The notes under the pieces were generated by a model, which had not been told where the DNA came from, did not search any database, and saw nothing but the letters and a program-made list of their open reading frames with translations. 64,000 nt of DNA. It comes from Microbulbifer pacificus. GTDB lineage: Bacteria; Pseudomonadota; Gammaproteobacteria; Pseudomonadales; Cellvibrionaceae. The stretch lies in the NCBI RefSeq assembly GCF_002959965.1, contig NZ_PREV01000026.1:69501-133500 (forward strand), given 5' to 3'. Shown in pieces: positions 35,594-45,242 of this stretch (positions are counted from its first letter, which is position 1; each line of letters starts with the position of its first letter). A program made the position numbers and the translations under genes.

Positions 35594-35960
35594 TGTTCCC
35601 CCTGAACTAAAAACCGGCTTTTCATTATTTTTCGTGAGCGCGCATTGAAGCATATTTTCAACCCGCCCAACTACGAGACAGGGCACAGCACCGGGCACTG
35701 GACAGTCCCTGCCCGACCGATCCCGGATCAGCCCCCAGCCGGTCTCGCCCGCCGTACCGATCTCTGCTCAAAAACAGAAATATCCTGTCGCCCACGCCAC
35801 TCTGGCTCAATTTTCCTGCGTTTTTTACCGTGGGAATGCAGACTCTGCTGCCGCTTGCAGTGCCGGCAGCCCGCGACTAGGCTCCGACCAACCACTGCGC
35901 AAATCTCAGGTATTCGCGGAGATTTGACGGCAGAAGAAAAAAGAACAGTAGGACCGACGA
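35594..35960. other. Divergent intergenic region between hscC and the aruI-like gene
   Basis: About 365 bases between divergent promoters. Apart from the ribosome sites at each end, no operator palindrome, repeat or small gene was recognised. Confidence 0.4.
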
Positions 35961-37583
35961 ATGGCCAGTAATCCTTCACAAGCCAATCCCAGCTGCGCGC
36001 AGACCCTGATGCACCTGCTGCGTCAGTACCACGTGGATACGGTGTTCGGTATCCCCGGTGTACACACCATTGAACTTTACCGCGGCCTTCCCGGCAGTGG
36101 CCTGACCCATATCACGCCGCGCCATGAACAGGGGGCGGCCTTTATGGCGGACGGTTATGCCCGCGCCAGTGGCAAACCCGGCGTGTGCTTCCTGATTACC
36201 GGCCCCGGCGTCACCAACGCCGCCACCGCCATGGCCCAGGCGTATTCTGACTCTATCCCCATGCTGGTGATCAGTGCGGTCAACCGCCGCGAAGACCTGG
36301 GTACGGGACGCGGTCGCCTGCACGAACTGCCGCGCCAACAGGATGTGACCCGCGGCTTCTGCGTGTGGCAGCACGCGCTCACCAGCGCCGAGCAATTGCC
36401 CGAAGTACTGGCGCGCGCCTTCCAGGTGATGCATGCACCGCGCCCGGGTCCGGTGCATATCGAAATCCCCATCGACCTGTTTCCCGCGCCCATGCGGAAT
36501 CCGCTCACGCACTACCGCGCGGTCAATCCCACGGCGCTGCCGGCGGCCCCGGCCGAAACCATTGCCACTGCCGCCCAATGGCTGGCAGAGGCCCGTTCCC
36601 CGGTTATCCTGCTGGGTGGCGGTGCGCAGGCGGCCAGTGCTGAGGCCACTGCGCTGTCGGAAAAACTTGCCGCTCCGGTGTTCCTGTCACTCGCGGCCAA
36701 AGGGATCGTCGATGAACGCCACCCGCTGTGCGGCGGCGCCAATCTGAGCTTCAGCAATGTGCGCGAACGCGTCGAAAACGCAGACGTGGTACTGGCGGTG
36801 GCCACGGAGCTGGCAGAGACCGACCGCAATCTGGTGCGGGACAATTACCGGTTCAACGGCAAACTGATCCGCGTGGATCTCGACCCGGCACAGCTGGTGT
36901 GCAATGCCAATCCCGATCTCGCCATTTGCGCGGATGCCAGGAACGCGCTGGCACAACTGTCAGAATCGCTGCCCGCAGCAGACCCTGAGCGTCAGCAGCA
37001 CACCACCGCCGAAGTGGAAGACCTGTTATACGGTTGCCGCCAGGAGTGGTGGCCCGGCTCCGAAGAGCGTTACCCCTGGGTGCGGGCGCTGCGCGACGCG
37101 CTGCCGGAGGACGGCGTTCTTGTAACCGACTCCACCCAGCTGGCCTACAACACCAATCATGCACTGAAACTGTTCCAGCCCCGCAGCCACATCACCTGTA
37201 CCACCGGTTATGGCACCCTGGGTTTCGCCCTGCCCGCCGCCATCGGCGCTGCCCTGTCGAGCCCACGCCCGGTCATCGCCCTGATCGGCGACGGCGGCAT
37301 CATGTTCACTCTGGGTGAACTGGCCGCGGCGGTGGAACAACAGCTTGCGCTGCCGATCCTGGTATGGAACAACAGCGGTTACGGTGAGATCCGCGATTTT
37401 ATGGATCAGGCCGTCGTGGAGCAGGAAGGTGTAAACCTGCGCGCGCCGGACTTTGTGGCCCTCGCCCGCGCCTTCGGCGCCGAGGGTTGCCGTATCAGCA
37501 AACCGGAACAGCTGAACTCAGCGGTGTTGGAAGCGTTTGCGCGCAAGGGCCCAACGCTGATTGAAATTACTGCCCCGGCGTAA
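35961..37583 (+). CDS. Thiamine-pyrophosphate 2-oxoacid decarboxylase, AruI-like
   Basis: A 540-residue TPP enzyme of the acetolactate synthase superfamily. The N-terminal domain has VFGIPGVHTIELYRGL and the activating glutamate in TPRHEQGAAFMADGYARASG. The C-terminal domain has the TPP/Mg2+ motif ALIGDGGIMFTLGELAAAVE ending near NNSGYGEIRDF. The sequence style and the aldehyde dehydrogenase directly downstream suggest 5-guanidino-2-oxopentanoate decarboxylase (AruI), which acts in the arginine transaminase route to 4-guanidinobutyrate. The partner transaminase AruH is not in the window. A biosynthetic acetolactate synthase is less likely because no regulatory subunit gene follows. Substrate assignment is an inference. 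Confidence 0.8.
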   Translation: MASNPSQANPSCAQTLMHLLRQYHVDTVFGIPGVHTIELYRGLPGSGLTHITPRHEQGAAFMADGYARASGKPGVCFLITGPGVTNAATAMAQAYSDSIPMLVISAVNRREDLGTGRGRLHELPRQQDVTRGFCVWQHALTSAEQLPEVLARAFQVMHAPRPGPVHIEIPIDLFPAPMRNPLTHYRAVNPTALPAAPAETIATAAQWLAEARSPVILLGGGAQAASAEATALSEKLAAPVFLSLAAKGIVDERHPLCGGANLSFSNVRERVENADVVLAVATELAETDRNLVRDNYRFNGKLIRVDLDPAQLVCNANPDLAICADARNALAQLSESLPAADPERQQHTTAEVEDLLYGCRQEWWPGSEERYPWVRALRDALPEDGVLVTDSTQLAYNTNHALKLFQPRSHITCTTGYGTLGFALPAAIGAALSSPRPVIALIGDGGIMFTLGELAAAVEQQLALPILVWNNSGYGEIRDFMDQAVVEQEGVNLRAPDFVALARAFGAEGCRISKPEQLNSAVLEAFARKGPTLIEITAPA

Positions 37584-37632
37584 ACGGAAATCGAAACTCC
37601 AAAACGACAATGAATAGTACGGCGAAGCAACC

Positions 37633-39066
37633 ATGACAGACCTGAAATCCCTGCCTACGAAAAAGCTCTACATCAACGGCGAGTGGCGCGACTCCAAGGG
37701 CGGCAGCCTGCACCCGGTCATCAACCCGGCCACCGAAGAAGCACTGTGCGATGTGATTCAGGGCACCCTGGATGATGTGGACGACGCCGTGGCCGCGGCA
37801 AAATCCGCCTTCAGGGATTGGCGCCACACCCGCGCCGCCAAGCGCCAGGCACTGATGCACGCCATTGCCGACGGTATGGAGGCGCGCAAGCAGGATCTTG
37901 TCGCCGCCGTTTCCACGGCGCTCGGCTGTCCCCCGCATATCACCGAGTGGCTGCATATCGACGGCCCGATCTATGCGATGCGCTTCTACGCCGACCGCGC
38001 CGCAGTGATGGAAGAGACGGAAAAGGCGGGCCATTCGCTGGTGCTGAAAGAGCCGGTGGGCGTGTGCGGATTCATCACCCCCTGGAATTACCCGCTGCAT
38101 CAGTTCGTCGGCAAGGTGGCCCCGGCACTGGCCGCCGGCTGCACCATGATCCAGAAGCCGTCGGAAATCACGCCGCTGCAGGATTATGTGATGGCGGAAA
38201 TTATCGATGCCGCCGGCATACCCGCGGGCGTATTCAACCTGGTGCCCGGCGCCGGGCCAGTTGTGGGCGCGGCGCTGTCCAGCCATGCAGATATCGACAT
38301 GATTTCGTTTACCGGCTCTACCCGCGCCGGCATTGAGGTGGCCCGCGCTGCGGCGCCCACAGTCAAACGCGTGACCCAGGAGCTGGGCGGCAAGTCGCCG
38401 TTTATCATCACTCCGGATGCGGATCTCGAAGCCGCGGTGCGCTGGGGCTGCGAGGATGTCTTCATCAACAGCGGCCAGACCTGCACGGCGCTCACCCGTA
38501 TGCTGGTACCCGCGGAACGCTACGAGGAGGCGGTCGCGATCGCCAAGCGCGTGGCGGAAGACACCGCGATGGGTACCGACGGGAACGCCTTCATGGGCCC
38601 TCTCTCCTCCGCCCGCCAGCGCGATATCGTGCGGGGCTATATCCAGAAAGGTGTGGAGGAAGGCGCACGTCTCGTCACCGGTGGTGTGGAGGCCCCGCAG
38701 GGTTTCACCAAGGGTTTCTACGTCAGTCCCACGGTATTCGCCGATGTGGACAACGATATGGCCATCGCTCGCGAGGAGATTTTTGGTCCGGTCACCTGCC
38801 TGATTCCCTACAAGGACATGGACGAAGCCATCGCCATCGCCAACGACACCCAGTACGGACTCTCCAGCGGTGTGTGGGCCAAAGATGCGGAGTCGGCAAT
38901 GCCCGTCGTGCGCCGTCTGGAAGCCGGGCTCTGCTTCGTCAACGGCGGTGAGTTCAATTACGACGCACCCTTCGGCGGTATGAAGCGTTCCGGCAACGGG
39001 CGCGAATTTGGCAATGCCGGCCTGGACGAGTTTATTGAACTGAAATCCGTACAGCTCCCCGCATAA
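37633..39066 (+). CDS. NAD(P)-dependent aldehyde dehydrogenase
   Basis: A 477-residue ALDH-superfamily enzyme. The catalytic cysteine is C284 in INSGQTCTAL and the general base E250 in TQELGGKSPF. The nucleotide region is FITPWNYPLHQFVGKVAPAL and ISFTGSTRAGIEVA. It starts 49 bases after the AruI-like gene in the same direction, so it most likely oxidises the aldehyde made by that decarboxylase, for example 4-guanidinobutyraldehyde to 4-guanidinobutyrate. The KauB-like role is inferred from context only. Confidence 0.9.
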   Translation: MTDLKSLPTKKLYINGEWRDSKGGSLHPVINPATEEALCDVIQGTLDDVDDAVAAAKSAFRDWRHTRAAKRQALMHAIADGMEARKQDLVAAVSTALGCPPHITEWLHIDGPIYAMRFYADRAAVMEETEKAGHSLVLKEPVGVCGFITPWNYPLHQFVGKVAPALAAGCTMIQKPSEITPLQDYVMAEIIDAAGIPAGVFNLVPGAGPVVGAALSSHADIDMISFTGSTRAGIEVARAAAPTVKRVTQELGGKSPFIITPDADLEAAVRWGCEDVFINSGQTCTALTRMLVPAERYEEAVAIAKRVAEDTAMGTDGNAFMGPLSSARQRDIVRGYIQKGVEEGARLVTGGVEAPQGFTKGFYVSPTVFADVDNDMAIAREEIFGPVTCLIPYKDMDEAIAIANDTQYGLSSGVWAKDAESAMPVVRRLEAGLCFVNGGEFNYDAPFGGMKRSGNGREFGNAGLDEFIELKSVQLPA

Positions 39067-39369
39067 AAAACTGCCGCGTCGTCTTTATTGGCGGCGCGGT
39101 TGACTGCCCGTTCCCCCCTCGCTATCTTTGCCCGCGACATCAAGAGAGTGGCTGACGCCAACGCCAACCTGCCTGCCGGGGCAAGGTGGTTTCTCTTCAC
39201 AGTCCGTAACGTTGCGTACGACTGTGCAGGGGATGGGGCTCTTGCTGGCAACCGAAGATTTCGGCCCAGCTGTGCAATCCAACCGGATGCGATGATTTTT
39301 TGTGGATGTGCGCCACAGATGCATCGCCGCTTCCGCCGTCAGCCCTCCATACATTTTATTGGAGGGAAC
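39067..39369. other. Intergenic region before the 71-codon gene
   Basis: About 300 bases with no convincing gene. A longer open frame runs in phase into the small gene downstream, but it has no ribosome site and an implausible composition. No clear terminator follows the aldehyde dehydrogenase. Confidence 0.4.
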
Positions 39370-39585
39370 ATGTCCGAATTCACGCTATCCAGCACCGACG
39401 TTATCGAAATCCAGATTGCCCCCCAACGCAGCCGAACGGCCGTCCGGGCAGTCAAACGCAGCGATCGACAACTGCTGTGGCAACTCTTGTTCGACTCGAC
39501 GGAAGACGCGCTGGCCTTTGCAACCCACTGCCGTGCCAGCGACGCACCAGTCACGGCCCACAAAGCCTGTGAACTGGCGGTGTGA
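39370..39585 (+). CDS. Small protein of unknown function (71 residues)
   Basis: The ATG is preceded by a near-ideal ribosome site (GGAGGG at 39361-39366), which is the main reason to call it. The product starts MSEFTLSSTDVIEIQIAPQR and ends in a Cys/His-containing tail (FATHCRASDAPVTAHKACEL). It looks soluble, with a basic centre and no signal or membrane segment. The pattern of a short beta part followed by helices (RQLLWQLLFDSTEDALAFAT) suggests a compact domain. It lies 61 bases before kbl in the same direction. I do not recognise the family. Confidence 0.6.
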   Translation: MSEFTLSSTDVIEIQIAPQRSRTAVRAVKRSDRQLLWQLLFDSTEDALAFATHCRASDAPVTAHKACELAV

Positions 39586-39646
39586 CCACTAGACTTGTGC
39601 CACCAGCACCTGTCGACCAAATCCATAGGGAGCCAATAACAACGCC

Positions 39647-40846
39647 ATGTCCAAGCCCGAGCACTTTTTCCAGCACCTGCGCGACGAACTGAAACAGATC
39701 GAGGCCGACGGCCTCTACAAGCGCGAGCGCATTATCACCTCCCAGCAGGCTGCCGAAATTCAGGTCAACAACGACACCCAGGTACTGAACTTTTGCGCCA
39801 ACAACTATCTCGGACTCGCCAATCACCCGGAGCTGATCCAGGCTGCCAAAGATGGCCTCGACCAGTACGGCTTTGGTATGGCATCCGTACGTTTTATCTG
39901 TGGCACTCAGGACATTCACAAGGCGCTGGAATTCCAACTGTCGGAGTTTCTGCAGACCGAAGACACCATTCTTTACACCTCCTGTTTCGACGCCAATGGC
40001 GGTCTGTTTGAAACGTTATTGGGCCCGGATGACGCGATCATTTCCGACGCGCTGAACCACGCCTCCATTATCGACGGTGTGCGCCTGTGCAAGGCCAAGC
40101 GCTTCCGCTACGCCAACAACGACCTGGCGGATCTGGAAGAACAGTTGAAGGCCGCCGATGCGGCCGGAGCCAGAACCAAACTCATCGCCACCGACGGCGT
40201 GTTTTCCATGGACGGCGTGATCGCGAATCTCAGGGGAATCTGCGATCTGGCGGACAAATACAATGCGCTGGTGATGGTGGACGATTCCCACGCGGTGGGT
40301 TTCCTCGGCGAACACGGCCGCGGTACCCACGAGTACTGCGGCGTGATCGAGCGTGTAGACATCATTACCGGCACCCTGGGCAAGGCCCTCGGCGGCGCCT
40401 CCGGTGGTTTCACTTCCGGTCGCAAGGAGATCATCGATCTGCTGCGCCAGCGCTCGCGCCCCTACCTGTTCTCCAACTCCGTGGCACCGGCCATCGTGAC
40501 CGCGTCACTGAAAGTACTGGACATGCTGATCGAGGGTGGCGAACTGCGCAAACAGCTGCAGGACAACTCCGCCTATTTCCGCAAGCGTATGACACAAGCC
40601 GGGTTTACCCTCGCAGGCGCCGACCACGCCATCATCCCGGTGATGATCGGCGACGCCGCGCTCGCACAGAAGATGGCCGACAAGATGCTGGAAAAAGGCA
40701 TTTACGTGGTGGGCTTCTTCTACCCGGTAGTACCAAAAGGCCAGGCCCGTATCCGCACCCAGATGTCCGCCGCCCACACCCGTGAGCAGCTGGACCGCTG
40801 TATTGATGCATTTATCGAAGTCGGCAAAGAGCTGGAAATTATTTAA
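39647..40846 (+). CDS. kbl: Glycine C-acetyltransferase (2-amino-3-ketobutyrate CoA ligase)
   Basis: A 399-residue PLP enzyme that cleaves 2-amino-3-ketobutyrate with CoA to glycine and acetyl-CoA. Family signatures are [54 protein letters not shown] and the PLP lysine in [13 protein letters not shown]. The length equals E. coli Kbl (398). It is followed after eight bases by tdh, whose product is its substrate, giving the standard threonine degradation pair. Confidence 0.98.
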   Translation: MSKPEHFFQHLRDELKQIEADGLYKRERIITSQQAAEIQVNNDTQVLNFCANNYLGLANHPELIQAAKDGLDQYGFGMASVRFICGTQDIHKALEFQLSEFLQTEDTILYTSCFDANGGLFETLLGPDDAIISDALNHASIIDGVRLCKAKRFRYANNDLADLEEQLKAADAAGARTKLIATDGVFSMDGVIANLRGICDLADKYNALVMVDDSHAVGFLGEHGRGTHEYCGVIERVDIITGTLGKALGGASGGFTSGRKEIIDLLRQRSRPYLFSNSVAPAIVTASLKVLDMLIEGGELRKQLQDNSAYFRKRMTQAGFTLAGADHAIIPVMIGDAALAQKMADKMLEKGIYVVGFFYPVVPKGQARIRTQMSAAHTREQLDRCIDAFIEVGKELEII

Positions 40847-40854
40847 GCAGTACC

Positions 40855-41880
40855 ATGAAAGCACTATCCAAACTCAAATCTGAACCCGGCATCTGGATGA
40901 CGGATGTCGAGATCCCGGAACCGGGTCACAACGACCTGCTGATCAAGATCCGCAAGACCGCGATTTGCGGCACCGACATGCACATCTATCACTGGGATGA
41001 GTGGTCGCAAAAGACCATTCCGGTACCCATGGTGGTTGGCCACGAATACGTGGGCGAAGTGGTGGGCATGGGCCAGGAAGTGGCCGGCTTCAAAGTTGGC
41101 GATAGGGTTAGTGGCGAGGGCCACATCACCTGTGGCCACTGCCGTAACTGCCGCGCCGGCCGCCGCCACCTGTGCCGCAACACTTACGGTGTGGGTGTAA
41201 ACCGCCAGGGTTCCTTCGCGGAATATCTCGTTATTCCCGCACTGAATGCATTCAAGATTCCGGACAACATTTCCGACGAACTGGCGTCCATCTTCGATCC
41301 GTTCGGCAATGCGGTGCACACGGCGCTGTCATTTGACCTGGTTGGCGAAGATGTGCTGATCACCGGCGCCGGCCCCATTGGCATCATGGCCGCCGCTGTT
41401 GCCCGTCATGTGGGCGCGCGCCACGTGGTAATCACGGACATCAATGATTACCGTCTGGATCTGGCAAAAAAAATGGGCGCGACGCGCACCGTGAATGTCA
41501 GCCGCGAAAAGCTGCCGGACGTGATGAAAGAAATCGGCATGACCGAAGGCTTCGACGTGGGTCTGGAGATGTCCGGTGTGGCCGTCGCCTTCCGCGATAT
41601 GCTGTCGGCGATGAACCACGGCGGCAAGATTGCGATGCTGGGTATTCCCCCGGGCGAGATGGCCATCGACTGGAGCCAGGTGATTTTCAAGGGCCTGATC
41701 CTGAAAGGCATCTACGGCCGCGAGATGTTCGAGACCTGGTACAAGATGGCAAGTCTGATCCAGTCCGGCCTCGATCTGTCCCCGATCATCACCCACCAGT
41801 TCCCGGTGGATGAATACCAGAAAGGTTTCGAGACCATGGGTTCCGGTGAATCCGGCAAAGTTATTCTGAACTGGCAGTAA
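40855..41880 (+). CDS. tdh: L-threonine 3-dehydrogenase
   Basis: A 341-residue zinc-dependent MDR enzyme oxidising threonine to 2-amino-3-ketobutyrate with NAD+. Catalytic zinc ligands are in [14 protein letters not shown] and [10 protein letters not shown]. The structural zinc cysteines are in [15 protein letters not shown]. The Rossmann motif is [20 protein letters not shown]. The length equals E. coli Tdh (341). It is the second gene of kbl-tdh; no terminator of the usual kind follows, but a structured repeat begins within 50 bases. Confidence 0.98.
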   Translation: MKALSKLKSEPGIWMTDVEIPEPGHNDLLIKIRKTAICGTDMHIYHWDEWSQKTIPVPMVVGHEYVGEVVGMGQEVAGFKVGDRVSGEGHITCGHCRNCRAGRRHLCRNTYGVGVNRQGSFAEYLVIPALNAFKIPDNISDELASIFDPFGNAVHTALSFDLVGEDVLITGAGPIGIMAAAVARHVGARHVVITDINDYRLDLAKKMGATRTVNVSREKLPDVMKEIGMTEGFDVGLEMSGVAVAFRDMLSAMNHGGKIAMLGIPPGEMAIDWSQVIFKGLILKGIYGREMFETWYKMASLIQSGLDLSPIITHQFPVDEYQKGFETMGSGESGKVILNWQ

Positions 41881-41926
41881 TTAGCTTTGTAGCGAGCACC
41901 GTGTGGTTCTAAGCAGGATATGTGGC

Positions 41927-42038
41927 GGCCGATCACCGGGTGGAGCATTTCGAAACCGCTGTGAATACATCCCTGTACGCTGCGTCGCAAACATTCCTGT
42001 TTGCGACGCTTTCGAAATGCTCCACCCGGCGCTCGGCC
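41927..42038 (+). repeat. Structured intergenic repeat, copy 1
   Basis: A nested fold. The outer stem pairs 41936-41955 (CCGGGTGGAGCATTTCGAAA) with 42010-42029 perfectly over 20 bp, extended by GGCCGA / TCGGCC at 41927-41932 and 42033-42038. Inside lies a 26-base block (41956-41981, starting CCGCTGTGAATAC), then a 12-bp inner hairpin GCGTCGCAAACA / TGTTTGCGACGC (41982-42009). The same plan recurs inverted at 42111-42227. Confidence 0.85.
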
Positions 42039-42110
42039 TTCAATTCGAACTACCCGACTTCGTCAGCTACAAAGTCAAACTTCTTACGAAGTTAAATGAT
42101 TCAACGCGAA

Positions 42111-42227
42111 GGGCGGGTGATGGGGATCCGTTTTCAAAAGCGTCGGCGACAGGGACGTCGCCGACGCAGCGTACAGGGAGGTATTCACAGCGGTTTTGAA
42201 AACGGATACCCAGCGCCCGGCCGCCAC
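42111..42227 (-). repeat. Structured intergenic repeat, copy 2 (inverted)
   Basis: Read on the minus strand it has the same order as copy 1. The outer arm at 42194-42207 pairs perfectly over 14 bp with 42126-42139. The 26-base block (42168-42193) matches copy 1 at 25 of 26 positions. The inner 11-bp hairpin is at 42140-42167. The outer arms share little sequence with those of copy 1, yet remain self-complementary. Confidence 0.83.
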
Positions 42228-42300
42228 AGGAACAAAAACAGAGCACCCGACCCAAACCACAGAACCTGAAAAGAGCACCCCAAAACCACAGGAGCAAAAA

Positions 42301-42477
42301 ATGCTCAGAGTAATCGGCGTGCTCCTCTTCGCCCTACTGCTATTGGCCATAGCGGCCCACCTCTTCTACTCCCGCAAGGCGAAAGAAGAAGCAACCAGCC
42401 ACACACGAACCTTCCCCATCTACTACATCGCCAAAAACGCTATGATTCCAGCTTGCGAATCAACCGCGTACTCGTAG
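42301..42477 (+). CDS. Small single-pass membrane protein (58 residues)
   Basis: The ATG has AGGAG (42290-42294) six bases upstream. The product begins MLRVIGVLLFALLLLAIAAH, one clear transmembrane helix, followed by a basic juxtamembrane SRKAKEEA and a short tail. The last ~38 bases overlap the 3' end of the antiporter gene on the opposite strand. A longer frame back to 42196 would add a Pro/Thr/Lys-rich leader and read into the structured repeat. Function unknown; it is called from the ribosome site and the clean hydrophobic helix only. Confidence 0.5.
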   Translation: MLRVIGVLLFALLLLAIAAHLFYSRKAKEEATSHTRTFPIYYIAKNAMIPACESTAYS

Positions 42478-43681
42478 TCCCCTGCACCAGCAGCGAAAAC
42501 AACACCACCCCGAACACCATTGCCTGCACCAAAGGCGAGTACGGCAAATCTGTCGGCAATGAAAGCACCAGTGCTACAGCAATTGCACCGCGCAAACCAC
42601 CCCAGCTCAGAATCAGGCGCCAGTCTTTGGTAATCGGCGGGCCCACATAACGTGCCAGCGGCGCGACCAAAAACACCGCAAAACCGCGCGCCCCGATCGC
42701 CGCCACAATCGCGACAATCATCGCCAGCCAATACTGCGCGAACATATCAACGGTGATGACCAACCCCATGATCACGAAAATCAGCGCATGAAACAGCAAT
42801 CCCAACCACTCCCAGGTCGGCGCCGCGTGGGCGAGGTAGGTCTGCTCCTGCTCCCGCAGGCAGGCGCGGGCGACGATGGCGCAGATCATGACGGAAAGAA
42901 TGCCGGAAACACCCACCACGTGTTCCGCCAGGTAGAAACTGCCGAACGCCGCCAACGCCAGTACCACCAGAGCCGCGCCGGCGGAACCGAGAAACAGAAT
43001 GGTGATGGCGGTCAGCAGGCCACAGATCGTACCCACCGCCAAACCGCCAAAGAAAACCACCGAGAAATACAACGCAAAATTGCCCGCACCACTGATGGCC
43101 TCACCCGTGGCAACGGCCCCCTCCATGGCACTGTTCGTGGCAATACCCAGCACAAAGGAAAACAGCACGATTGCGACCACATCATTGAACAGACTCTCCC
43201 CTTCTACCACGGTCAGCAATTCGTCGTTGGCACCGGTCAGCCGCAATCGAGCGACGATGGAAGCCGGGTCGGTAGCAGCGAGAATGACGCCGGTGAGGAG
43301 CGCGGCAAGCCAGGGAAAGCCGCCCGGCTGGTACACCCCAAAATACACCAGTACTGCGGTCATCAGCACACACAGCAATACGCCTACCGTCGCCAGTAAC
43401 AGTGCGGGCCCGAGCCAGCGGAACAGGATATCCGGGTCGATCTTCCATGCGGACTGGAAAACCAGCACCGGTAAAATCACGAAGAACACCAACTGGTGCA
43501 GATTTTCCGCGCGCAGGTTGGTGTTGTAATCAAACACCGGCAGCAGTATGCCGGCGAGTACGCCGGCAATCAGGCAACCGAGGGTGTCGTCGCGCTTGAG
43601 CAATCGCGCAATGCCGAGGCCGGCAACGGCAGCGAGGGCCATGTACAACCCCTGTCCGACCAGTGTACTGACACTTTCCAC
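42440..43681 (-). CDS. Na+/H+ antiporter, CPA1/NhaP-like
   Basis: A 413-residue inner-membrane exchanger with about twelve hydrophobic segments and little cytoplasmic tail. The ion-binding motif region ATDPASIVARLRLTGANDEL, followed by VVEGESLFNDVVAIVLFSFV, is the CPA1 signature with the conserved Asp residues. The late motif ILSWGGLRGAIAVALVLSLP is also typical. Probable role: pH and sodium homeostasis in a marine cell. It is preceded on the same strand by the glutamate-synthase-like gene, with 16 bases between them. Confidence 0.93.
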   Translation of the reverse strand: MESVSTLVGQGLYMALAAVAGLGIARLLKRDDTLGCLIAGVLAGILLPVFDYNTNLRAENLHQLVFFVILPVLVFQSAWKIDPDILFRWLGPALLLATVGVLLCVLMTAVLVYFGVYQPGGFPWLAALLTGVILAATDPASIVARLRLTGANDELLTVVEGESLFNDVVAIVLFSFVLGIATNSAMEGAVATGEAISGAGNFALYFSVVFFGGLAVGTICGLLTAITILFLGSAGAALVVLALAAFGSFYLAEHVVGVSGILSVMICAIVARACLREQEQTYLAHAAPTWEWLGLLFHALIFVIMGLVITVDMFAQYWLAMIVAIVAAIGARGFAVFLVAPLARYVGPPITKDWRLILSWGGLRGAIAVALVLSLPTDLPYSPLVQAMVFGVVLFSLLVQGTTSTRLIRKLES

Positions 43682-43697
43682 AGCTTGCTCCCGCCAA

Positions 43698-45242
43698 TCA
43701 CTGGTTATCGCGATCGGTGGCGATCACGGATTTGGGTTTTACTTCCGGCACCAGATCGTTGAGCGGAACCGGCACGCCGCGCTCATTGATAATTTCCACA
43801 TGGGCGCGCCGCAGTAATCTGGGCTCGGGTACGCCACAGGAGTGGGCGATGGTACCCACCTCGTATTCCATATTGCGCGCGTAGTGATATACCCGCTCTG
43901 CCTTGTCCATCGGGTCCAACCCCTGCTGCAGATCCGGGTTGTGGGTGGTGACGCCGGTGGGGCAGGTATTCTTGTTGCACTGCATGGCCTGAATGCAGCC
44001 GAGGGCAAACATGAAGCCGCGCCCGCAGTTGACGAAGTCCGCCCCCATGGCGAGTGCCCAGGCCACCATGGAGGGGGTGAGCAGTTTGCCGGCACAAATA
44101 ATTTTTACCCGTTCGCGCAGTCCGTATTGTTCGAGAAGATCCACCACCAGGGGCAGACTGCGATTCAACGGCAGGCCCATGTAATCCATCAGGCTTTGGG
44201 GCGCGGCGCCACTGCCACCGTCGGCGCTGTCGATGTTGATAAAGTCCGGCGCAGACTCAATGCCTCGCTGCTGAATCGCTTCGCACAGGTCGTGCAGCCA
44301 ATCGCTTACGCCAATAACGCACTTGAAGCCGACGGGCTTGCCGGTGACTTCGCGGATATGGTCGATCATATCCAACAAGCCGTTCACGTCGCGGATTTCC
44401 GGATGCCCGTTGGGGCTGATGGAATCCATCCCCACGGGAATACCGCGCACGTGGGCAATTTCCGGTGTGACCTTTATCCCCGGCAGTATCCCGCCCTTGC
44501 CCGGCTTGGCGCCCTGGGAAAGTTTGAGCTCAAACATTTTCACCTGTTCGTGGGCCGCCACCTCTCGCAGCTTGTCGTCCGACAGATTGCCCTCCACATC
44601 GCGCACACCATATTTGGCGGTGCCGACCTGAAACACGATATCGCAGCCACCGGAGAGATGGTGGGAAGAAAGCCCCCCCTCACCGGTATTGAGCCAGATA
44701 CCGGCCTTGGCGGCACCTTTGGACAGCGCCGTCACCGCCGGCACCGACAGCGCACCGAAACTCATGCCGGAGATGTTGAAAATGGAACGGGTGGTGTAGG
44801 GCTTGCGGGCCACCCCCTCTCCGAGGGTGACTTCCCGCGGCGGCACCGCGTCCTTGGTGAGAGTGGGAAATGGATGATTGAGAAATACGATGTCGCCTGG
44901 CTGGTTCAGCGGCCTTGTGGAACCGAACGCGAGGGTGGAATCCACATTCTTTGCCGCCCGGTAAACCCAGTTGCGCTGGGCACGGTTAAAGGGCATTTCC
45001 TCGCGATCGAGGGCATAGAAATACTGACGGAAAAACTCGCCCAGATGCTCGAACTGATAGCGAAAGCGCCCCAGTACCGGAAAATTACGCCGGATCGCCT
45101 GCTTGGTCTGGCTCACATCCGACAGGTAGAGGTAGATGACATACAGCACCAGTACCACCAGCCCGAAGGCAAACAGCATCGCAAACAGCTGCAACACCTT
45201 GACCGCAAACCCGTATATCGCGGCCACAGCCTGAAGATCCAT
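43698..45242 (-). CDS. FMN-binding glutamate synthase family protein
   Basis: A 514-residue protein resembling the FMN domain of the glutamate synthase large subunit, without the amidotransferase domain. An N-terminal hydrophobic segment (LFAMLFAFGLVVLVLYVIYL) suggests membrane anchoring. The FMN barrel has FNISGMSFGALSVPAV, KPGKGGILPGIKVTPEIAH and FINIDSADGGSGAAPQSLMD. The iron-sulfur cysteines are in QCNKNTCPTGVTTHNPDLQQ. The physiological reaction of these stand-alone proteins is not established. It is adjacent to the antiporter gene on the same strand. Confidence 0.92.
   Translation of the reverse strand: MDLQAVAAIYGFAVKVLQLFAMLFAFGLVVLVLYVIYLYLSDVSQTKQAIRRNFPVLGRFRYQFEHLGEFFRQYFYALDREEMPFNRAQRNWVYRAAKNVDSTLAFGSTRPLNQPGDIVFLNHPFPTLTKDAVPPREVTLGEGVARKPYTTRSIFNISGMSFGALSVPAVTALSKGAAKAGIWLNTGEGGLSSHHLSGGCDIVFQVGTAKYGVRDVEGNLSDDKLREVAAHEQVKMFELKLSQGAKPGKGGILPGIKVTPEIAHVRGIPVGMDSISPNGHPEIRDVNGLLDMIDHIREVTGKPVGFKCVIGVSDWLHDLCEAIQQRGIESAPDFINIDSADGGSGAAPQSLMDYMGLPLNRSLPLVVDLLEQYGLRERVKIICAGKLLTPSMVAWALAMGADFVNCGRGFMFALGCIQAMQCNKNTCPTGVTTHNPDLQQGLDPMDKAERVYHYARNMEYEVGTIAHSCGVPEPRLLRRAHVEIINERGVPVPLNDLVPEVKPKSVIATDRDNQ

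Noticed and set aside
39088..39369. N-terminal extension of the 71-codon gene
   Set aside because: The frame is open but has no ribosome site and an odd Cys/Arg-rich composition. The internal ATG at 39370 has a near-ideal site.
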